Source of the DNA: Myxococcales bacterium
Lineage (GTDB): Bacteria > Myxococcota_C > UBA6777
Direction: 5' to 3'
Assembly (NCBI GenBank): GCA_027005175.1
Contig: JALTMC010000318.1
Span: 1-5,573, forward strand
Length of the DNA: 5,573 nucleotides
Positions 1-5,111 of this stretch are shown in pieces (positions within the stretch are counted from its first letter, which is position 1; each line of letters begins with the position of its first letter). Under the pieces are notes generated by a model. That model saw only the letters and a program-made list of their open reading frames with translations. It had not been told where the DNA came from and searched no databases. The translations under genes and the position numbers were made by a program.

Positions 1-1
1 C

Positions 2-640
2 GAGCTTTTGGGAGTGCGCTCTCGACGAATCGCTCTACGTACAGCCACAGCCGTTGGGGCTGTGATGACCCTCCAATTTGGTTATGGTCTCGCCAAGTTT
101 GGTGCCAAAGATTACGTGGGTCCTGTGGTTGCGATCTCGGTGTTACGGGAGCTGGCTCCCGTTTTGACTGCTCTTATTGTGGGGGGGCGAATCGGAAGTG
201 GTATGGCTGCTGAGCTTGGCTCTATGAAAGTCGGAGAGCAAATTGATGCGATTCGTGCTCTGGGCGCAGATCCGATCCGAAAGCTGGTTGTTCCTCGTTT
301 GGCTGCGACTCTGATCATCCTCCCCTTACTGACCGTGATGGCTGATATGATCGGCCTGTTGGCCTCTTCCGGTTTGGCCTCTTCTCAGTTCGATGTGGCT
401 CCCTTGTTCTTTTATCAATCGATTGTTGATGTTATCGATATGTCCGACCTTATCAGTGGCTTGATGAAGAGCCTCGTCTTTGGCTTTTTGGTCGCAATGA
501 TTGGATGTTACCAGGGCTTCTCAACACGAGGTGGTACACAAGGTGTTGGCCTCTCTACCACCGGAACGGTGGAGCTGATCAGTATCAGTGTCTTATTGAG
601 TGACTTCTTTATGACCAAAGCTTTGATGACCATTTTTTAA
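2..640 (+). CDS. mlaE: MlaE-type ABC lipid transporter permease, 5'-truncated by window edge
   Basis: This is the inner-membrane permease of the Mla/MCE phospholipid transporter. It pairs with the MlaF ATPase and carries the MlaD ring. The frame is open to the left edge, so the TTG at position 8 is not the real start. About 212 residues are visible, and the family is usually about 255-270, so roughly 45-55 N-terminal residues are missing. The visible part begins at the family's 'ELLGVRS' segment. It continues through the hydrophobic 'VMTLQFGYGLAKFGA' stretch and the conserved 'LRELAPVLTALIVGGRIGS' block. Next come 'AAELGSMKVGEQIDAIRALG' and 'DPIRKLVVPR', the hallmark MlaE coupling-helix region that contacts the ATPase. 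Further hydrophobic helices run to the stop, with 'GCYQGFSTRGGTQGVG' near the end. The gene is followed by mlaF and mlaD in the classical E-F-D order. The family assignment is firm. Whether the lipid moves to or from the outer membrane cannot be read from sequence. Confidence 0.95.
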   Translation, partial: ELLGVRSRRIALRTATAVGAVMTLQFGYGLAKFGAKDYVGPVVAISVLRELAPVLTALIVGGRIGSGMAAELGSMKVGEQIDAIRALGADPIRKLVVPRLAATLIILPLLTVMADMIGLLASSGLASSQFDVAPLFFYQSIVDVIDMSDLISGLMKSLVFGFLVAMIGCYQGFSTRGGTQGVGLSTTGTVELISISVLLSDFFMTKALMTIF

Positions 641-656
641 CGGGAGCGAGCGTGAT

Positions 657-824
657 ATGGGGTGCCCTTCTTGCAGACGTAACATGATGGGTCTTTTCCA
701 AGGCTCCAGACGTAACATGATGGGTCTTTTCCAAGGCTCGACTCTTTTAAGCCTGCGTTACATACAGTGTCCTATTTACGGACATGACATGTGGAGTGGG
801 AGGTTTGGTGATGTCGCAGATTGA
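657..824 (+). CDS. Uncertain 55-codon ORF with 11-residue tandem repeat, overlapping mlaF start
   Basis: This is an ATG-initiated frame filling the mlaE-mlaF spacer and ending at TGA 822-824, so it overlaps the first 14 bases of mlaF in another frame. A GGGAG at 642-646 lies 10 bases upstream of the ATG, an acceptable but not ideal ribosome-binding site. The product would start MGCPSCRRN, carrying a CxxC pair at residues 3 and 6. It would contain two identical 11-residue units (residues 7-17 and 18-28, RRNMMGLFQGS) encoded by the perfect 33-bp duplication, and a further Cys at 38. I recognise no family. The 33-bp period keeps any frame open through the repeat, so the open frame is weak evidence of coding. 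It may equally be untranslated spacer. Translational coupling to mlaF would be the natural role if it is real. Confidence 0.17.
   Translation: MGCPSCRRNMMGLFQGSRRNMMGLFQGSTLLSLRYIQCPIYGHDMWSGRFGDVAD
674..739 (+). repeat. Perfect 33-bp tandem duplication between mlaE and mlaF
   Basis: Two identical 33-base copies abut exactly (674-706 and 707-739). Each begins CAGACGTAAC and ends CCAAGGCTC. The lack of any mismatch implies a recent duplication by slippage or unequal recombination. The unit has no evident internal dyad, so it does not look like an operator or terminator. It lies in the 170-base gap before the mlaF start, and no convincing promoter is visible in that gap. Confidence 0.95.
798..803 (+). 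promoter_or_regulatory. Ribosome-binding site deciding the mlaF start
   Basis: GGGAGG lies 7 bases upstream of the ATG at 811. The alternative in-frame ATG at 784 has no comparable purine-rich site in front of it. Starting there would add nine residues (MTCGVGGLV) that do not belong to the family, and it would place this Shine-Dalgarno sequence inside the gene. The site therefore favours 811. Confidence 0.75.
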
Positions 825-1575
825 GCCCATCATTCGTTTTCAGCATGTGACCAAAGCTTTTGGTCCCAAACGTATTTATGACGATCTCAACTTCAATATC
901 TACCCTGGTGAGACGATCACAGTTTTGGGGGGATCTGGGGTTGGTAAAAGTGTCATGATTAAGATGCTTGTTGGCTTGCTTACTGCCGACAGTGGCGAGA
1001 TCTTATTCCATGATCGGGATCTAACCAAACTGAATGAACAGCAGATGCTGTCTGTTCGCAAGAAGATCTCCATGGTTTTTCAGTTGGCCGCATTGTTTGA
1101 CTCTCTTTCTGTGTTTGAGAACATCGCATATCCTTTGCGAGAGCATCTGCGGTTGCCAGAAGACGAGTTGAAAGAGAGAGTGTTTCGTCAGTTGGAGATG
1201 GTAAGTTTGCCGCCGGAGATGGCCAATCGATATCCTTCTGAGTTGTCGGGAGGGATGAAGAAGCTGGTGAGCCTGGCTCGCTCCCTTGCCTTGGAGCCGG
1301 AGGTTATTTTATATGATGAGCCTACCACAGGGCTCGATCCAGAGAGCACTGTGAATATCAACAAGTTGATTCGACAGGTTCAAGAACAGCGACAGGTTTG
1401 CTCGATTGTGATCACTCACGACATGAGTGGAGCCTTCTATTTCTCTGACCGGATTGCATTTTTGTATGGTCGGAAGATTCATAAGATTGGGACAGTTGAT
1501 GAGATTCGAACGTCCACCGACCCGATCCTTTATCGTTTCTTACGTGGCATCCCAGATGATGTTCCGATCAACTGA
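811..1575 (+). CDS. mlaF: MlaF-type ABC transporter ATP-binding protein
   Basis: This is the cytoplasmic ATPase that powers the MlaE-MlaD lipid transporter. The 254-residue product is within the usual family length. It carries a complete set of motifs. The Walker A motif is GGSGVGKS at residues 40-47, and the Q-loop Gln is at 91 in MVFQLAALFDSLSVFENIAYPL, a segment typical of MlaF. The signature is LSGGM at 145-149, followed by KKLVSLARSLALEP. The Walker B is VILYDE at 165-170 with the catalytic Glu, then the D-loop TTGLDP. The H-loop His is at 203 in VITHD. All catalytic residues are present, so the enzyme should be active. The start at 811 is supported by GGGAGG at 798-803. The stop is 18 bases before mlaD, so the two are very likely co-transcribed. 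The C-terminal tail 'DPILYRFLRGIPDDVP' resembles the usual MlaF end. Confidence 0.95.
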   Translation: MSQIEPIIRFQHVTKAFGPKRIYDDLNFNIYPGETITVLGGSGVGKSVMIKMLVGLLTADSGEILFHDRDLTKLNEQQMLSVRKKISMVFQLAALFDSLSVFENIAYPLREHLRLPEDELKERVFRQLEMVSLPPEMANRYPSELSGGMKKLVSLARSLALEPEVILYDEPTTGLDPESTVNINKLIRQVQEQRQVCSIVITHDMSGAFYFSDRIAFLYGRKIHKIGTVDEIRTSTDPILYRFLRGIPDDVPIN

Positions 1576-1593
1576 AGAATAGGAGTATACGCC

Positions 1594-2814
1594 ATGGGAT
1601 CACAGCGTGGTCTTGAGATCAAAGTAGGACTGTTTGTTCTCATCGCTTTTAGCGTTGGTGCTGTGTTGATCTTTATGATCGGCTCTGCGACTCAGATGTT
1701 TGATAAACAAGTGAGCCTCTTTACCTCCTTTCGCTCTGTGTCTGGTTTAAAGGTCGGCTCACAAGTTCGTTTGTCTGGTTTGAAGATCGGTGTGGTGGAT
1801 AAGATCCTTATTACCACTCCCCAATCGAAAGGGTCTGGAGTTCCCCCTCGTGGAAAAGAGCAGCGTAAGGCCGGACAGAAAGGGAGCACAAAGTCTCAAA
1901 AACCGTATATCCTCGTGAGGATGAAGGTGGTGGAGAAGATGCTCATGTATATGCGCTCGAAGGACTCTGTTGCGACGATCAAAGGCAAGGGATTACTCGG
2001 TGACTCTCTTGTTGAGATCTCCATGGGAACGAAGGGTAAGAAGGTCAAGGCAAACGGTCATATTGTCGGGACAACTCCAAAGTCACTCAATGATTTCATT
2101 GCAGAAGGGGGAGTGATTATCTCCTCCCTGAAGCGTTCCCTCAAGAGTGTGGAAGATATCTTGATGCAATACAAAGATCCAAGGCTCTCCAATAGCTTGA
2201 AAGGGATTGTCTCTTCCACCGCAAGCCTCTTAAAGAGAGCAAAGAATGGGCCTGGATTAATCCATGATATTGTTTACTCTCGAAGGATGAGCCGAAGTTT
2301 GGTTGGGGCTGTGGCCCAAGTGAATGGTTTGGCTCTGAGTCTAAAGAAGACGGCACGTCAGCTTGATCGTATCATCTATCGGGCCAAGAGGCCCGGTACG
2401 TTGGTACACACCTTGGTGTTGTCTCGAAAAAGTGGCCAACTGGTGAACAATGTCAATCGCACCATCGGGGCTGCACGGATCGCTGTTTCAGGCCTCGCAC
2501 GGGTTCTTCAAGCACCGCAACGAAAAGGCACCTTGTTGCACAAGATCCTGTATACACGAGCACCTTCAAGGTTGATCACCAATATCGTGAAATCGACCGA
2601 TCATCTTCGCACGATAATGAGAGATATCCGTGCAGGGAAGGGGACCTTGGGTGCTATCATAAACGACCCCACCGCGTTTGAAGATTTCAAAACCATTCTG
2701 GGGCAGGTGAAGCGTTCACGTATCTTTAAAACGCTCATTCGATTTATTATCAAACGCGATGATAGCTCGAAAGGTGGAAGGATCAAAGGTGGCTATAAGT
2801 TCAATGGGAAATAA
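1594..2814 (+). CDS. mlaD: MlaD-type MCE-domain lipid-binding protein, extended form
   Basis: This is the membrane-anchored periplasmic MCE protein that forms the lipid-binding ring of the Mla transporter. The ATG has AGGAG (1581-1585) 8 bases upstream. Residues about 9-31 form one N-terminal transmembrane helix. The MCE domain follows, about 38-160, with 'FRSVSGLKVGSQVRLSGLKIG' (47-66) and the conserved pore-loop-like 'GKGLLGDSLVEISMG' (131-145). It is split by a basic, low-complexity insertion at about 74-104 (PQSKGSGVPPRGKEQRK and onward), where E. coli MlaD has only a short loop. Residues 165-385 are likely helical and contain four imperfect repeats starting at Gly 221, 268, 312 and 350 (consensus (K/P)GTLLHxIL). 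The last one, GKGTLGAIINDP, resembles the GTLGxLLxDP motif common in long MlaD proteins. At 406 residues it is more than twice the length of E. coli MlaD (about 183). The last eight codons and the stop are the first unit of the downstream DNA repeat array. Confidence 0.93.
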   Translation: MGSQRGLEIKVGLFVLIAFSVGAVLIFMIGSATQMFDKQVSLFTSFRSVSGLKVGSQVRLSGLKIGVVDKILITTPQSKGSGVPPRGKEQRKAGQKGSTKSQKPYILVRMKVVEKMLMYMRSKDSVATIKGKGLLGDSLVEISMGTKGKKVKANGHIVGTTPKSLNDFIAEGGVIISSLKRSLKSVEDILMQYKDPRLSNSLKGIVSSTASLLKRAKNGPGLIHDIVYSRRMSRSLVGAVAQVNGLALSLKKTARQLDRIIYRAKRPGTLVHTLVLSRKSGQLVNNVNRTIGAARIAVSGLARVLQAPQRKGTLLHKILYTRAPSRLITNIVKSTDHLRTIMRDIRAGKGTLGAIINDPTAFEDFKTILGQVKRSRIFKTLIRFIIKRDDSSKGGRIKGGYKFNGK

Positions 2815-2927
2815 AGGTGGCTATAAGTTCAATGGGAAAGAACGGTGGCTATAAGTCCAATGGGAAAGAACGGTGGCCATAAGTCCAATGGGAAAGAACG
2901 GTGGCCATAAGTCCAATGGGAAAGAAT
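2788..2927 (+). repeat. Five-copy 28-bp tandem array straddling the mlaD stop codon
   Basis: Five head-to-tail units begin GGTGG at 2788, 2816, 2844, 2872 and 2900, with an exact 28-base period and no spacers. Variation is ordered along the array. Units 1-2 read AAGTTC where units 3-5 read AAGTCC, and units 1-3 read GGCTAT where units 4-5 read GGCCAT. Unit 1 ends AAATAAA, which supplies the TAA stop of mlaD; units 2-4 end AAGAAC and unit 5 ends AAGAAT. Unit 1 encodes the last residues of MlaD (GGYKFNGK). The period is not a multiple of three, so the array is not a coding repeat. The pattern fits stepwise duplication outward from the gene end. Confidence 0.95.
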
Positions 2928-2957
2928 AGTTTTTTTGAAAAAGTGAGTACTTCTTTG

Positions 2958-2972
2958 TGGGTGATCGCTTGC
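2958..2972 (+). promoter_or_regulatory. Weak sigma-54-like -24/-12 motif upstream of the barrel gene
   Basis: TGG at 2958-2960 and TTGC at 2969-2972 have exactly the GG-N10-GC spacing of sigma-54 promoters (consensus TGGCACG-N4-TTGC). The intervening CACG block is not matched (GTGA here). A transcript from it would start near 2984, about 49 bases before the ATG at 3033. The match may be chance; no enhancer site or sigma-54 activator gene is visible in the window. Confidence 0.18.
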
Positions 2973-3014
2973 GTGTAGGTCGTTTTTCTTGGTGATCGCT
3001 TGTGTATGGGTTGT
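2960..3014 (+). repeat. Imperfect 24-bp direct repeat, 31-bp period, before the barrel gene
   Basis: Copies at 2960-2983 and 2991-3014 share 20 of 24 bases. The first twelve bases, GGTGATCGCTTG, are identical, and all four differences are transitions in the second half. A 7-base linker, rich in T, separates them. The second copy extends into the spacer just upstream of the chosen start at 3033. It could be an older local duplication or a paired protein-binding site; neither is proven. Confidence 0.7.
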
Positions 3015-3032
3015 CATCGTGAGCATATTCAA

Positions 3033-5054
3033 ATGGAGCGAGATGTGAGGAACTGGAACCTTGTCTTGATTCAGGTCATTCTCCTCTTAGGTATAAGCCT
3101 GTTGGTTGAGAGTACTCTTGCATCAGGTGTGTTGGGTTCGTCGGCCTTTGCCCAATCTTCCAAGACAAAGCCTTCCATTGGTTCTTCCAAGACAAAGCCT
3201 TCGGTCCGTAAGAAAAAGGGGCCTGTTCTCTTTGAGCCAAGGTCAAAGCAACCTGTGATCTTAGCCCCTCAAGAGGAGTTTGCTTCTCGCTCTCGAAAGA
3301 GTTTTCATCGAGGGAAGAAGGATGTGATTGTTTTGCCTTTTTCCCTTTCAAAGTTTAAGTCCGTTCAACAGATGCTAACCGCGTTGCACAAGTTGATTCC
3401 CGATGCAAGTCATAAGGAATTGGCTCGGATGGTCTGGCAAATGGTTGCAGACCCAGGCACCATCCCTCCTGACCTTGGCGGCGTCTTTGTTCCCAATATC
3501 ATTCGACAAGCCAATGTGGCTCCTGTCTCTTACGCTTTGTACGATAAGTACAATCGCCCAGTTGCCATCACGCAAACAGGGAAGAAGTCCTTCGTTCTTC
3601 CAGGTGTTTATACGGTGCGAATTGGTCGTCTGGCTAACGGTTTGCTGCCCACCTACAAGGTCCGGGTTAAGCGCAATAAGATGACCGTTATTCGACCGCG
3701 ATGGGCCGCCTTGATCATTCGGGTCGTGGATGAACGGTTGATTCAATTTCGCGGGACTTACGACCTGATCCATCTCACAAGACGTATGCCCATTGGTACC
3801 GGAATCGGTGCAGATGATGAACTTGGTGAGAAAGTTCGACCGTGGCTCATCCCTCCTGGGATGTATATGATCGTTCGTGTGGGTGATAGCTATCTTGCCC
3901 GCACAAACTACTTTACTGTTCAGGTTGATCCTGGGAAGGTTACACGATTCCGACTCGTCATTAACAAAAATACCAATCAGTTTCTGGGGGGCGGAGTGCT
4001 CCTACACAAGTCCAAGTCCCTTGGACAAGGAGGTTGGCGCTGGAGCCTACAACTCAACGGAAATGTTCTACTCAACTATGCGAAGAATCTGGGAGGAACA
4101 GCCAATGGTCTTAGCTTTAGTATGGCTACCTTCTTTTTTGGGCGTATCGTTTACAACAAAAAGCAACATTATTTTAGTAGCACTGTCAGTGCGGAGCTTG
4201 GATTTACAGTGCCCCCACAAGGGGTTTTTCAAAAGGGGGCCGATCGTCTCGAAATACAAGCCATCTATATCTATCGTTTGCTACCATGGCTTGGCCCTTA
4301 TGTTCGTGCCGTGTTTGATAGTGTGATCTTGCCGAATTGGTCAAACTTCTCGAATGAGGATAAGTTTACCAAGCAAGATGTGTCCATCTACAACTGTGTG
4401 GCTGCGGTTTGTCGTTTGCGTGAAACGATAGCCGTTACCAATGGACAAAAGCTTGAACCCCTCCAACTCAGCAGTGTGTTTGATCCCATCTTACTCAAAG
4501 AGGGGTTGGGAGTGAATATTCGGCCTCTCAACACGACTTGGCTCAACTTGCGCGTCTTGTTTGGTGTTGGGTTTCGTCAGGAAATCGCACGAGAGGCTTT
4601 TAAGTTTGATCAGAATACCAATGTCTATACCACTCGTTGCAAAAAACGAGATCCTTCCAATCCCAATCCCACAGATCTCAGCGGGTGTCCCAACTCTGCT
4701 GACCAAGAAGCACATACCTCGGTCCTTCTTTTTTCTCAAGATTCGACAAACCGTGAAGGTCTTGAAGTTGCGGTAGTGGCGACCGGCCAGATCACTCGTT
4801 ATATCTCTTATACTCTTGAGTTTGATGCCCTCGCCCCCTTTGAATTCAGTGACCAAGCAACCTTCATTAATTTTAACAACTTTGAAATCGACACGCGGGT
4901 GACCATTATTCTTAGGCTGTCTCACTATGCTTCACTTAACTTTCGTTTACGAGTCCGGCGAAGCCCTACCTTAACCCAAAATCCCGATGATCCAGAGTCA
5001 AAACGATGGTCCATCGACTTAAGTAATGCTTTGAGCTTTTCATTACTCTTCTAG
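3033..5054 (+). CDS. Exported outer-membrane beta-barrel protein, DUF3078-like, with N-terminal beta-rich domains
   Basis: This 673-residue protein is predicted to be exported to the outer membrane; its function is unknown. From the ATG at 3033, residues about 9-40 form a long signal peptide with a likely cleavage site after AFA (40/41). An in-frame start at 3006 would add nine residues before it, and none of the starts has a strong Shine-Dalgarno site. Residues 41-100 are basic and low-complexity. Residues 165-310 look like two beta-sandwich or PEGA-like segments ('KSFVLPGVYTVRIGRL' and 'WLIPPGMYMIVRVGDSY', ending 'VDPGKVTRFRLVI'). From about 335 the sequence alternates polar and hydrophobic residues in barrel style. 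'GADRLEIQAIYIYRLLPWLGPY' (402-423) recalls the DUF3078 family. The chain ends 'LSFSLLF', with the C-terminal Phe typical of barrels recognised by BAM. The only cysteines of the mature protein are 455, 460, 536 and 552. It lies 218 bases after mlaD on the same strand, so a link to lipid transport is possible but inferred. Confidence 0.85.
   Translation: MERDVRNWNLVLIQVILLLGISLLVESTLASGVLGSSAFAQSSKTKPSIGSSKTKPSVRKKKGPVLFEPRSKQPVILAPQEEFASRSRKSFHRGKKDVIVLPFSLSKFKSVQQMLTALHKLIPDASHKELARMVWQMVADPGTIPPDLGGVFVPNIIRQANVAPVSYALYDKYNRPVAITQTGKKSFVLPGVYTVRIGRLANGLLPTYKVRVKRNKMTVIRPRWAALIIRVVDERLIQFRGTYDLIHLTRRMPIGTGIGADDELGEKVRPWLIPPGMYMIVRVGDSYLARTNYFTVQVDPGKVTRFRLVINKNTNQFLGGGVLLHKSKSLGQGGWRWSLQLNGNVLLNYAKNLGGTANGLSFSMATFFFGRIVYNKKQHYFSSTVSAELGFTVPPQGVFQKGADRLEIQAIYIYRLLPWLGPYVRAVFDSVILPNWSNFSNEDKFTKQDVSIYNCVAAVCRLRETIAVTNGQKLEPLQLSSVFDPILLKEGLGVNIRPLNTTWLNLRVLFGVGFRQEIAREAFKFDQNTNVYTTRCKKRDPSNPNPTDLSGCPNSADQEAHTSVLLFSQDSTNREGLEVAVVATGQITRYISYTLEFDALAPFEFSDQATFINFNNFEIDTRVTIILRLSHYASLNFRLRVRRSPTLTQNPDDPESKRWSIDLSNALSFSLLF
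3156..3202 (+). repeat. In-frame 27-bp-period duplication encoding SSKTKPS twice
   Basis: Two identical 20-base copies (3156-3175 and 3183-3202, TCTTCCAAGACAAAGCCTTC) are spaced 27 bases apart, so the frame is kept. They encode SSKTKPSIG then SSKTKPSV directly after the predicted signal-peptide cleavage site of the barrel protein. This tolerant, probably disordered N-terminal linker is where such a duplication would do least harm. Confidence 0.9.
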
Positions 5055-5069
5055 GATTGGAATCTGGGG

Positions 5070-5111
5070 AGCCCGTATCTCTCACGATGATCAACGTGAG
5101 TCATGCGGGTT
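5070..5111. terminator. Hairpin between convergent genes, possible bidirectional terminator
   Basis: CTCACG (5081-5086) pairs perfectly with CGTGAG (5095-5100) around an 8-base loop that itself contains TGATCA. An outer arm, CCCGTAT (5072-5078) with ATGCGGG (5103-5109), adds six Watson-Crick pairs and one G-U pair after a 2-base internal bulge. The structure sits 18 bases after the barrel stop and overlaps the stop codon of the minus-strand gene. That is the expected place for a shared terminator. There is no clear T-run on either side, so it is not a classical intrinsic terminator. Confidence 0.45.

Noticed and set aside
8-10. TTG at position 8 as the mlaE start
   Set aside because: The frame is open to the left edge, the preceding codons (Glu-Leu) fit the family, and the MlaE N-terminus would be missing.
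784-810. In-frame ATG at 784 as the mlaF start
   Set aside because: It lacks a ribosome-binding site, adds a non-family nine-residue prefix and would bury the strong GGGAGG that serves the ATG at 811.
2788-2927. CRISPR array, because of the 28-base regular repeat
   Set aside because: Units abut with no spacers, the first lies inside mlaD, and the units carry ordered point differences. It is a simple tandem repeat.
2928-2950. Intrinsic terminator at the T7 run after the repeat array
   Set aside because: No stable GC-rich stem precedes the T run; only a 4-bp pairing in the last repeat unit and a weak A/T pairing after it.
2935-2964. Sigma-70 promoter with TTGAAA at 2935-2940
   Set aside because: No -10-like hexamer lies 16-18 bases downstream; the sequence there is G-rich.
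2829-3032. Minus-strand 67-codon ORF across the repeat array
   Set aside because: It is open mainly because the repeat unit lacks stops in that strand. The peptide is repetitive, has no recognisable domain and has no clear ribosome-binding site.
3375-3773. Minus-strand 132-codon ORF inside the barrel gene
   Set aside because: It is wholly antisense to a gene with a signal peptide and coherent domains; the translation has no recognisable motif or export signal.
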